A stretch of DNA of 64,000 nucleotides. Source: Actinoplanes italicus. GTDB taxonomy: Bacteria; Actinomycetota; Actinomycetes; Mycobacteriales; Micromonosporaceae. A program made the position numbers and the translations under genes. The stretch lies in the NCBI RefSeq assembly GCF_003001815.1, contig NZ_PVMZ01000007.1, positions 310,001 to 374,000 of the forward strand, read 5' to 3'. Below the pieces are notes generated by a model. The model worked only from the letters and a program-made list of their open reading frames with translations, was not told the origin of the DNA and did not search any database. This document shows, piece after piece, positions 41,280 through 48,382 of the stretch; position 1 is the stretch's first letter, and the number at the start of each line of letters is the position of its first letter.

Positions 41280-42462
41280 GCCGTGGTTCCAGCACGGCCG
41301 CCACGTCGGCGACCCGCAGGACGCCCACGACATCCTCGCCTGCGGTCACCAGGTACTGCGCGCCAGGGTGGGCCTGCAGCGCGCGGACCACCTGCTCACC
41401 GGTGAGCCCGAGCGGCAGCGTGGTCAGCGCGTCACGGGACCGGGCCACGCTCTCCACGCTCACCCAGGGCCGCCGGTCGACCGGAACCCGCTCGGCGGCG
41501 ACCGGATCGACCAGTGCGGTGAGGCTACCCGCCGAGTCGGCGACGGCCAGCACCACGTCCGGTCTCGGGTCCTCTGCCCGGCGCCGCTGCGCCTCACCCA
41601 GCGGTGTGCCGGCCGGCACCGCCAGCACCGGCCGTACCAGCGAACCAAGGTCGACCAGCGGGAACCGGCCGGTCATCCGGCCCAGCCGGATCGACTGCCC
41701 GGCCCCCTGCCACAGCGTCAGCACCACCAGCAGCACGAAGACCAGACCCAGCAGAGTGACCAGACCCACCCGGTAGAGCACGATCGACACCGACGCGGTC
41801 ACCAGCGCCAGCGCCCGGCCCGACCAGCCGGCCACCACGGTCGCCCGGTTGCGGTCCTTCAGCATCGCCCACAGCAGCGCCCGCAACGCCCGGCCGCCGT
41901 CCAGCGGCAGGCCCGGCAGCACGTTGAAGAACGCCACCAGCACGTTGCTCAGCGCCAGCTGGAAGGCGATCTCCCCGGCCAGTGTCCGGTCCGGCAGCAC
42001 CAGCGCGGCCGCCGTGGCCACCCCGCCCAGCAGCAGCGACACCGCCGGCCCGGCCAGCGAGACGAGCGCGTCCACCCGCGGGGCCGGCGCGTCCCGGTCC
42101 ATCTCGGTCCAGCCGCTGAGGAGTTCCAGAGTGATCCGGCGCACGCCGATGCCGAACCGGCGAGCCGTCAGCGCGTGCCCGAGTTCGTGCAGGAGAACCG
42201 AGCCGAGCAGACACACCACGAAACCCAGGCCGACGAGGTACGCCCAAGGCTGCGCGAGTCCCAGCTCGGCGCGGGCATAGTTGCCGTACACCACCGTGAC
42301 CAGCACCGCGAGCAGCACCATCGACGCGTTCGCATGCACCGGGATGCCCGCCACATGCCCGACCGGCCGCCCGGCACCCGGCGGCGGGCCCGGCTGCGGA
42401 CCCGGCCGCCCATCCGGCCGCCGGTCCGGCGACGGGTCGCGCGGTCCCTGGCTCTGCTCCAC
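41269..42462 (-). CDS. Site-2 protease family M50 zinc metalloprotease with CBS-like tail
   Basis: 397 residues. A Pro-rich cytoplasmic N-terminus precedes membrane helices. The zinc motif HELGH (92-96) lies in one helix, and the third ligand is expected in NVLPGLPLDGGRAL. The C-terminal half (about 250-397) has two degenerate CBS-type modules, e.g. LGEAQRRRAEDPRPDVVLAV. Such intramembrane proteases cut membrane regulators. GTG start with TAGCAT 7 bases upstream. It is divergent from the RecB-like gene with a 77-base gap. Confidence 0.9.
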   Translation of the reverse strand: MEQSQGPRDPSPDRRPDGRPGPQPGPPPGAGRPVGHVAGIPVHANASMVLLAVLVTVVYGNYARAELGLAQPWAYLVGLGFVVCLLGSVLLHELGHALTARRFGIGVRRITLELLSGWTEMDRDAPAPRVDALVSLAGPAVSLLLGGVATAAALVLPDRTLAGEIAFQLALSNVLVAFFNVLPGLPLDGGRALRALLWAMLKDRNRATVVAGWSGRALALVTASVSIVLYRVGLVTLLGLVFVLLVVLTLWQGAGQSIRLGRMTGRFPLVDLGSLVRPVLAVPAGTPLGEAQRRRAEDPRPDVVLAVADSAGSLTALVDPVAAERVPVDRRPWVSVESVARSRDALTTLPLGLTGEQVVRALQAHPGAQYLVTAGEDVVGVLRVADVAAVLEPRRAR

Positions 42463-42469
42463 GCGATCG

Positions 42470-42475
42470 ATGCTA
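42470..42475 (-). promoter_or_regulatory. Leaderless-type -10 box for M50 protease gene
   Basis: Minus-strand TAGCAT, 7 bases before the GTG at 42462. Confidence 0.5.
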
Positions 42476-42526
42476 CGGACACGCCCGCACGGGACCCACC
42501 CCGCTTTTTTCGTCGTACCTCTGGCC

Positions 42527-42532
42527 TAGCCT
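42527..42532 (+). promoter_or_regulatory. Leaderless-type -10 box for RecB-family gene
   Basis: TAGCCT, 7 bases before the ATG at 42540. Confidence 0.5.
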
Positions 42533-42539
42533 CTGTGAC

Positions 42540-43802
42540 ATGACGGCGCTCTCTCCCATGGCGGCCCAGCCGGTCTCCCCGCCCCCGCAGCCCGGCGAGA
42601 CCCCGGTGGCACCCGCCGCACGGTCCCGACGGCCGGAGACCCCGGCCGGGCCGTCGCTGTCGCCCTCCCGGGCGGCCGACTTCAAGACCTGCCCGCTTCT
42701 GTTCCGCTTCCGCACCGTCGACAAACTGCCCGAGACACCGTCGGCCGACCAGGTCCGGGGCACCCTGGTGCACGCCGTCCTGGAGCGCCTGTTCGACCTG
42801 CCCGCCGCCGACCGCACCCCGGAGGCCGCGGCCGCGCTGGTCGCCCCCGAGTGGGACAAGCTGGTCGCCCAGGAGCCCGAGCTGGCGTCCATCTTCGCCG
42901 CCGAGCCACCAGCCCGGGGTCGTCCGGCCCCTTCCACGGCCGCTGCCGTCTCCGGCTCCGGCTCCGGCCCTGCCTCCGGCCCCGCCCCGGCTTCCGGCCC
43001 CGTCCCGGCTTCCGGCCCCGTCCCGGCTTCCGGCCCCGTCCCGGCTTCCGGCCCCGTCCCAGGCTCCGGCTCCGGCTCCGGTGACGTCGACGCGCCGGTC
43101 CTCCCGGTGTCGCCGGTGCGTGATCCCGCAGCGGTCGAGGCCGAGATCGATGCGACCGGCCAGGCCGCGCTGATCGACATCCCCGGCAGCTCGGCCGAGG
43201 CGGCCCGGATCGCCGCGTTCCTGTCCGGCGCCCGCGACCTGCTGGCCGGCTACTTCGCGGTCGAGGACCCCCGCCGCCTGCAGCCGGCCGAACGCGAGAC
43301 CTTGATCTCCACGATGATCGGCGACGAGCTGCTACTCCGCGGTTACATCGACCGCCTCGACGTCTCGCCCGCGGGCGACCTGCGGGTCGTCGACTACAAG
43401 ACCGGCGGGGCACCGCGCGAGGCCTTCGAGGGCCGCGCGCTGTTCCAGCTGAAGTTCTACGCCCTGGTCCTGTGGCGCGCCCGGGGCACGGTTCCCCGGG
43501 CGCTGCGCCTGCTCTACCTGAAGGATGCCGAGGCCCTCGACTACAGCCCCGACGCAGGCGAGCTGGAGCGGTTCGAGCGCACCCTGATCGCCCTGTCCCA
43601 GGCCATCGAACGCGCCAAGCGCAGCCAGGACTTCCGCCCCAAGCCGAGCCGCCTGTGCGGCTGGTGCAGCCACCAGAGTCTGTGCCCCGAGTTCGGCGGC
43701 ACCCCGCCGCCCTACCCGGTCACCGCCCCGGCCGGCGGCCCCACCGCCGACCAGGAACCCGACCGGGTCGGCGCCCTGCTCAGGGACGACCCCCTTGGCT
43801 GA
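42540..43802 (+). CDS. RecB-family Fe-S exonuclease with low-complexity insertion
   Basis: 420 residues. PD-(D/E)XK nuclease: the active-site strand LRVVDYKTGG lies near 281-289. The Fe-S cluster ligands are Cys51, Cys373, Cys376 and Cys382 (TCPLLF and CGWCSHQSLCPEF), as in AddB/Cas4-type nucleases. It stands alone, without a helicase partner. Residues about 137-181 are a Gly/Ser/Pro/Ala run of PASGPV repeats inserted inside the nuclease fold, encoded by 18-bp tandem repeats. Known family members act in DNA processing; the precise substrate is unknown. Confidence 0.88.
   Translation: MTALSPMAAQPVSPPPQPGETPVAPAARSRRPETPAGPSLSPSRAADFKTCPLLFRFRTVDKLPETPSADQVRGTLVHAVLERLFDLPAADRTPEAAAALVAPEWDKLVAQEPELASIFAAEPPARGRPAPSTAAAVSGSGSGPASGPAPASGPVPASGPVPASGPVPASGPVPGSGSGSGDVDAPVLPVSPVRDPAAVEAEIDATGQAALIDIPGSSAEAARIAAFLSGARDLLAGYFAVEDPRRLQPAERETLISTMIGDELLLRGYIDRLDVSPAGDLRVVDYKTGGAPREAFEGRALFQLKFYALVLWRARGTVPRALRLLYLKDAEALDYSPDAGELERFERTLIALSQAIERAKRSQDFRPKPSRLCGWCSHQSLCPEFGGTPPPYPVTAPAGGPTADQEPDRVGALLRDDPLG
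42949..43082. repeat. 18-bp minisatellite inside the RecB-family gene
   Basis: Four perfect copies of an 18-bp unit (42989-43060, each coding for PASGPV), flanked by diverged copies. The unit length keeps the frame. Confidence 0.9.
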
Positions 43803-44219
43803 CCCGCCCGGCCCTCCGGCCGTACCGGCCAACCACCGCGGCCCCCGCAGCGGGGCCGGCCCGGCCGTGCCTCGCCATGGCCGGGGCAGGCCCGGCCCGG
43901 CCATGGCCCGCCATTGCCGAAGCAGTTCTGACCCGGCTGTGCGGGGACACGGCCGGCCGCGGGCCCTCCCCGACCGTGCCGGGTCGGCCACGCCGTCTCC
44001 GGAGGCCGGTCCAGTCATCCCGCCGGGGGAAAGCTCGGATGGTCTGTGCCCCGCACCAGACCGACACTCCCTACGAAACCGACAGCAGATGCCGCTGGGC
44101 GGTGGCTTCCAGCATGGCCTGCACCCCGTACGAGGCCGGCACCTCTCGCAGTTCCGGCGACGGATGCCGGTGGGCGGCGGACCTGCCGGTGCCGGCTCGG
44201 GAGGGTGGGTGGCCGGGCT
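43803..44219. other. 417-base spacer, GC-rich, no convincing gene
   Basis: Between the nuclease and response-regulator genes. It holds GGCC/GGCCGG-rich direct repeats (about 43830-43910) and two similar stretches around 44090 and 44160 (ATGCCGCTGGGCGG and ATGCCGGTGGGCGG). Open frames are present but have no ribosome-binding site or recognisable protein. GGAGGG near 44200 may belong to the regulator that follows. Confidence 0.5.
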
Positions 44220-45272
44220 GTGACCGGACCGCTGCGCGTTCTCCTCGCGGACGCCGCTCCCCTGCACCGGGCGGGCCTGCGGACGGTCCTCACCGCGGCC
44301 AACGAACCGGGTCGAGGCTATTCCGCTGCCGGGATACCGCCCGGCGGCCACTCCTCAACCGGAACACCGCCCGGCAGCAACTCCTCTGCCAGCGCGCCGT
44401 CCAGCAGCAACTCCTTCGCCGGGTCATCGTCCGGCAGCAACTCCTTCGCCGGGTTACCGTCCGGCAGCAACTCCTCTGCCAGCGCGCCGTCCGGCAGCAA
44501 CTCCTTCGCCGGGTCATCGTCCGGCAGCAACTCCTTCGCCGGGTCACCGTCCGGCAGCAACTCCCCTGCCAGCGCGCCGTCCGGCAGCAACTCCCCTGCC
44601 AGCGCGCCGTCCGGCAGCAACTCCTTCGCCGGGATACCGTCCGGCGGTGACGCCTCGGACGCGGAGCGGATCGTCGGGGAGCGGGAGATCGTCGTCGCCG
44701 GGGAGGCCGGTGACGGGGTGGAGGCGGTCGATCTGGCCCGGCGTCTGCTGCCCGACGTGCTGATCTGCGACGTCACGCTGCCGCGGCTGGACGGCCTCGG
44801 TGTGGCCCGGTCGGTCACTGAGGCGCGGCTCGCGGTGCGGGTGCTGCTGCTGACCGACCGGGACTCCGACGACGAGGTGGTCGCCGCGATCGGCGCCGGT
44901 GCCGCGGGTTATCTGTGCAAGGACACCCCACGCGATGAGCTGATCGCCGCCGTGCGGGCCGTCTCGGCCGGTGGCGCGGTGATCGCCCCGCTGGTGCTCG
45001 CGCGGGTTCTGACCCGGATCGCCGCGGCGCTGCCCGCTGAGCCCGCCAGCAGCACCGCTGCCCGGCTGGCACCACTGACCGGCAGGGAACGCGAGGTCCT
45101 GGTGCACGTCGCCCGCGGGCGCAGCAACAGTGAGATCGCCGGCATCCTCGGCGTCAGCGAGACCACCGTGAAGACCCACGTCGGCCACGTGCTGGCCAAG
45201 CTCCGCCTGCGCGACCGCACCCAGGCGGTCGCCCTCGCCTACGAGACCGGCCTGGTCCGCCCGGGAACCTGA
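44220..45272 (+). CDS. LuxR/NarL-type response regulator with repeat-expanded receiver domain
   Basis: 350 residues; normal members have about 215. The receiver begins LRVLLADAAPLHRAGLRTVL (5-24), stops near 31 and resumes near 146 (EIVVAGEAGDGVEAVDLA). Phospho-acceptor Asp184 is in VLICDVTLPRLDG; LLLTDR and GYLCKDTP follow. The DNA-binding domain (about 285-350) has LTGREREVLVHVARGRSNSE and VSETTVKTHVGHVLAKL. The 110-residue gap between helix 1 and strand 2 is filled by Ser/Asn-rich decapeptides such as PSGSNSFAGS. The acidic pocket has ADAA rather than ADD. No kinase gene is adjacent. Confidence 0.85.
   Translation: MTGPLRVLLADAAPLHRAGLRTVLTAANEPGRGYSAAGIPPGGHSSTGTPPGSNSSASAPSSSNSFAGSSSGSNSFAGLPSGSNSSASAPSGSNSFAGSSSGSNSFAGSPSGSNSPASAPSGSNSPASAPSGSNSFAGIPSGGDASDAERIVGEREIVVAGEAGDGVEAVDLARRLLPDVLICDVTLPRLDGLGVARSVTEARLAVRVLLLTDRDSDDEVVAAIGAGAAGYLCKDTPRDELIAAVRAVSAGGAVIAPLVLARVLTRIAAALPAEPASSTAARLAPLTGREREVLVHVARGRSNSEIAGILGVSETTVKTHVGHVLAKLRLRDRTQAVALAYETGLVRPGT
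44320..44654. repeat. 30-bp minisatellite inside the response-regulator gene
   Basis: Ten consecutive 30-bp units (44337-44636), with partial units at both ends. Units fall into sub-types ending in GGGTCA, AGCGCG or GGGATA, arranged in an irregular order, which suggests repeated unequal exchange. Confidence 0.95.
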
Positions 45273-45361
45273 CCGGCAGATCAAGGAACACGAGGCCGAA
45301 GCGGCAGGTAGGTCTGCGCCAAGTTCACGATCGTGCCGATTCCCCGGACGCGATGCCCACG

Positions 45362-45625
45362 CCCAACCGACCCGACCTGATCACCCAGCAGCACCCCACG
45401 CACCCATCCCCGGTCGACCTGATCGCCCAGCGGTGTCCCGCGCACCCATCCGACCCGACCTGATCACCCAGCAGCACCCCACGCACCCCTCCCAGGCCGA
45501 CCCGATCACCCAGCGGTGTCCCACGCACCCAACCGACCCGACCCGATCACCCAGCAGCACCCCACGCACCCCTCCCAGGCCGACCCGATCGCCCAGCGGT
45601 GTCCCACGCACCCTTCCTGGGCCGG
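45362..45625. repeat. Six-unit 41/42-bp intergenic tandem repeat
   Basis: A GATCRCCCAGC core recurs at 45379, 45421, 45462, 45504, 45545 and 45587, so spacing alternates 42 and 41 bases. Odd and even units differ (AGCAGCACCCC against AGCGGTGTCCC), giving an 83-bp higher-order repeat. Confidence 0.9.
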
Positions 45626-45753
45626 GAAGCAGCCATATCACGGGGCCGGCCTCCGAAAACAGCCCACGATGATCGTCCAGCACCGGGAAAAGGCGGTCAT
45701 CCCCCACGCAAGCCGACGACCACGGCCACCCGACACCTGACGGCCCGCGAGCT

Positions 45754-45836
45754 GGCGTAGCCGAGTCACCTCAAGGGAGGGGAACCCCGGCCCGAGATAC
45801 GGCTGACAGCCTCACACCCCGACTCGGAAGCGCGCC
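45754..45836 (+). ncRNA. Candidate structured RNA, three-way junction
   Basis: Closing helix GGCG/CGCC (45754-45757, 45833-45836) and CCGAGTC/GACTCGG (45761-45767, 45821-45827) enclose a GGGG-AA-CCCC hairpin (45779-45788) and a GGCT-GAC-AGCC hairpin (45801-45811). I do not match it to a known riboswitch. Strand is not certain; plus is drawn because the fold reads well in that direction. Confidence 0.3.
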
Positions 45837-45867
45837 TACGAAACATGGCCGAGAGAGGTAGCCGATG

Positions 45868-46018
45868 TCGACGCCGATACCGGAGCGGCGGATCAGGCGG
45901 GCAAGCCGGCCAAAAAAGGCGACGCCCGGAACCGGAACGGCAGGTCAGACGAGCAGCCCGGCCAAAAGGCGACGCCCGGAACCGGAGCGCCGGATCAGAC
46001 GAGCAGGCCGGCCAGAAA
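45868..46018. repeat. Three 50-bp tandem copies of the HAD gene 3' end
   Basis: Period of 50-51 bases (units near 45868-45917, 45918-45967 and 45968-46018), reading on the minus strand as imperfect copies of the last 15 codons, stop and a few bases of the gene ending at 45995. Confidence 0.88.
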
Positions 46019-46645
46019 GGCGATGTCGACGCCGGTCAGCGTGGTCCGCAGGTGTACCCCGTCGACGGGAGCCAGTTCCAGTTCGGCCGGCACCGCCAGC
46101 ACCGCCGCGCCCGCGGCGGACGCGCTGGCCACGCCGCTGGGCGAGTCCTCGATCGCCACGCAGGAGCCGATCGGCACGCCGAGCAGGGCGGCCGCGGTCC
46201 GGTACGGCTCCGGGTCGGGTTTCGGCCGCCCGACCTCGTCGCCGCAGACGATGACGTCGAAGTTCTCCCGTCCGAGGGTCTTGAGTGCCACCTCGACCAG
46301 CCGCCGCCCGGTGGAGGTGACCAGCGCGGTCGGCACCCCGGCCGCCCGGACGGCGAGCAGCAGCTCCATGGCGCCGGGCCGCCAGACGAGGCCTTCGGAG
46401 AACAGCTCCTCGACCCGGTTGCTCAGCCAGGCGACGTCCGGCGCCTCGGGGCGGCCGGGCTGGCCCAGGTCGTCGCGGAAGATCTGCATGCTGAGGGACA
46501 TGCTGGTGCCGACCATGGCGAGGCGGGCGGCATCGGAGAGGACGCCGCCGGCATGCACGGCGAGCTCGGACAGGGCGATGCCCCAGACCCGCTCGCTGTC
46601 GACCAGCGTCCCGTCCATGTCGAAGAGCACGGCGGCAGGATTCAC
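45995..46645 (-). CDS. HAD-superfamily phosphatase (beta-phosphoglucomutase-like)
   Basis: 216 residues from the GTG at 46645 (GGAGAA 7 bases upstream). HAD motifs: LFDMDGTLVDSE (motif I, Asp-x-Asp), TSTGRR (motif II), GRPKPDPEPY (motif III Lys) and IEDSPSGVASASAAG (motif IV). The helical cap follows motif I. This group dephosphorylates sugar phosphates or similar small molecules. The last 15 codons are tandemly duplicated downstream. Confidence 0.9.
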   Translation of the reverse strand: MNPAAVLFDMDGTLVDSERVWGIALSELAVHAGGVLSDAARLAMVGTSMSLSMQIFRDDLGQPGRPEAPDVAWLSNRVEELFSEGLVWRPGAMELLLAVRAAGVPTALVTSTGRRLVEVALKTLGRENFDVIVCGDEVGRPKPDPEPYRTAAALLGVPIGSCVAIEDSPSGVASASAAGAAVLAVPAELELAPVDGVHLRTTLTGVDIAFLAGLLV

Positions 46646-46698
46646 CGCACCATTCTCCGTTCGCCCCGCCCCGCTGCCGATCGATTGTGACCACGCCC

Positions 46699-47415
46699 TC
46701 AGAGCCCGCAGGGCTCCAGCGAGTCCTCGTATCCCTCGGCGAACGACCCGAAGCGCTGTGCGGGTGACCCGTGCGCTCCGGGCGCGAACCACGGCTGGTC
46801 CGGATCGTCGCCGACGGCTTCGAGTCCGTCGGCGAGCTCCTGGGTGTCGTCGGATTCCATGCTGAGGCTCTTGTCGCGGACCTTGTCACCGATGAACGCC
46901 CCGGCCATGCAGTCGGCCTGGAGTTCCTGCTGGATGGTGAACTCCTTGCGGATGCCGAGGCGGGCCTGGATGGCGTGCGCGTACTCGTGGCCGAGCAGGT
47001 AGTACACGAACGCGTCGCCGAGCTGCTGGAACGCCGCGAACGCCCAGTTGACGTCGTAGGCGATGAAGTCGCCGGCCGAGCAGTAGACCGCGTTGTTGCG
47101 CGGCAGCGGCTGCCCGGCACAGTCCAGTTCGCCGTCACGTTCGTACGGGATGATCTGCCTCACCGGCTCGAAGCCGGATCCGAGCCGCTGACTCCAGTAG
47201 ACCTCGGCGACGTGCTGCGCCACCCGCATGTCCTGCTGGAACTCCTCGGGTGTGTCGGTGCCCTCGGGGCCGAGGTCGCCGGTGCCCGTGGCGCCGGGTG
47301 TCGCGGCGGGCCGCCCGGCGGGCGGCGGTTCCTGCACGGGCAGGCATCCGACGGTCAGCAGGGCGGCCGCGAGAGCCGCGAGAAGGGCCAGGAGCGGTGC
47401 CGGTCGAGCGCGCAT
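46699..47415 (-). CDS. Neutral zinc metallopeptidase lipoprotein (YpfJ-like)
   Basis: 238 residues from the ATG at 47415 with GGAGG 5 bases upstream. A lipoprotein signal ends in LLTVGC, then a Pro/Gly/Thr linker, then the peptidase domain. That domain has NNAVYCSAGDFIAYD, GHEYAHAIQARLG with the HExxH zinc site, and the downstream ELQADCMAGAF carrying the third ligand. It should act outside the membrane. The natural substrate is unknown. It precedes the HAD gene in the same direction. Confidence 0.88.
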   Translation of the reverse strand: MRARPAPLLALLAALAAALLTVGCLPVQEPPPAGRPAATPGATGTGDLGPEGTDTPEEFQQDMRVAQHVAEVYWSQRLGSGFEPVRQIIPYERDGELDCAGQPLPRNNAVYCSAGDFIAYDVNWAFAAFQQLGDAFVYYLLGHEYAHAIQARLGIRKEFTIQQELQADCMAGAFIGDKVRDKSLSMESDDTQELADGLEAVGDDPDQPWFAPGAHGSPAQRFGSFAEGYEDSLEPCGL

Positions 47416-47614
47416 GCGGTCCTCCAGGACGGGGGTTTCCACGTTAATCGGCATCGACCAAGATCGACCGGCTCAGGGGCTTCCCTGAGAGTCCCCTGGG
47501 TGCCACCCCCAGGGAAATCTCCGCGTCGGCCTACGCCGCCGGACGGACGCCGCGGGGCCGGGACGCCGAAACACTGAGCCGGACGGAATTCTGGAGACCA
47601 CAGGGGGAGACACG

Positions 47615-48382
47615 GTGGCTGCGACGAATGCCGGCGGGCCGGTGGCGGCGCGCGCGGAGGAGATCTGGAAGGTGTACGGCTCGGGTGAGGCCCAGGTCGT
47701 GGCGCTGCGGGGGGTCAGTGCCGAGTTCGGGAGGGGCCGGTTCACGGCGATCATGGGGCCGTCCGGCAGCGGCAAGTCGACGCTCATGCACTGCCTGGCC
47801 GGCCTGGACACGGTCGACAAGGGCACGGTCCACATCGGTGGCACCGAGATCAGCACGCTGGGCGACAAGGCGCTGACCCGTCTGCGCCGGGATCGGATCG
47901 GCTTCATCTTCCAGCAGTTCAACCTGCTGCCGACGCTGAGCGCGGCGGAGAACATCACGCTTCCGCTGGACATCGCCGGCCGCAAGGCCGACCCGCAGTG
48001 GTGGGACACGGTGATCGGAACGGTCGGTCTCAAGGACCGCCTCAGGCACCGGCCCAGCCAGCTCTCCGGCGGTCAGCAGCAGCGGGTGGCGTGCGCGCGG
48101 GCCCTGATGGGGCGGCCGGACGTGATCTTCGCGGACGAGCCGACCGGCAACCTGGACTCCCGGTCCGGCGGCGAGGTGCTGTCGTTCCTGCGCCAGAGCG
48201 TGCGGGAGCACGGCCAGACCATCGTGATGGTCACCCACGACCCGGTGGCGGCGAGTTACGCCGACCGGGTGGTGTTCCTGGCCGACGGTTCGATCGTCGA
48301 CGAGCTGGCGAACCCGACTGCCGAGACGGTGCTGGACACCATGAAGCGGCTGGACACGCCGAGCGACTCGGTGATGCTCTGA
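47615..48382 (+). CDS. ABC transporter ATP-binding protein (MacB/LolD type)
   Basis: 255 residues. Walker A GPSGSGKST (about 49-57), Q-loop FQQFNLLPTL, signature LSGGQQQRVACARAL, Walker B VIFADEPTGNLD, and a switch His in VTHDP. The family couples ATP hydrolysis to mechanotransmission by FtsX-like permeases. GGGGGA lies 6 bases before the GTG. The stop overlaps the next ATG (TGATG). Confidence 0.93.
   Translation: MAATNAGGPVAARAEEIWKVYGSGEAQVVALRGVSAEFGRGRFTAIMGPSGSGKSTLMHCLAGLDTVDKGTVHIGGTEISTLGDKALTRLRRDRIGFIFQQFNLLPTLSAAENITLPLDIAGRKADPQWWDTVIGTVGLKDRLRHRPSQLSGGQQQRVACARALMGRPDVIFADEPTGNLDSRSGGEVLSFLRQSVREHGQTIVMVTHDPVAASYADRVVFLADGSIVDELANPTAETVLDTMKRLDTPSDSVML

Larger units (their letters stand above)
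45273..45994. other. 722-base repeat-rich spacer without a protein gene
   Basis: Between the response regulator and the HAD gene. From left to right: unstructured sequence, a six-unit 41/42-bp repeat (45362-45625), a candidate folded RNA (45754-45836), and three 50-bp copies of the HAD gene 3' end. Frames across the repeats are open in several registers but look like repeat artefacts. Confidence 0.7.

Noticed and set aside
44290..44818. Minus-strand frames made of repeated peptides within the response regulator
   Set aside because: A 30-bp repeat stays open in any frame that lacks a stop. The plus-strand frame links two halves of a receiver domain, which the others do not.
45362..45625. CRISPR array
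   Set aside because: Units are directly adjacent, with no unique spacers between conserved repeats, and no cas genes are nearby (the RecB-family gene is not Cas4-linked).
45740..45840. tRNA gene
   Set aside because: The fold is a three-way junction without anticodon arm, T-arm consensus or CCA-type end.
45845..46690. Plus-strand frames over the HAD gene and its 3' repeats
   Set aside because: Antisense to a well-supported HAD gene and composed mainly of Arg/Pro.
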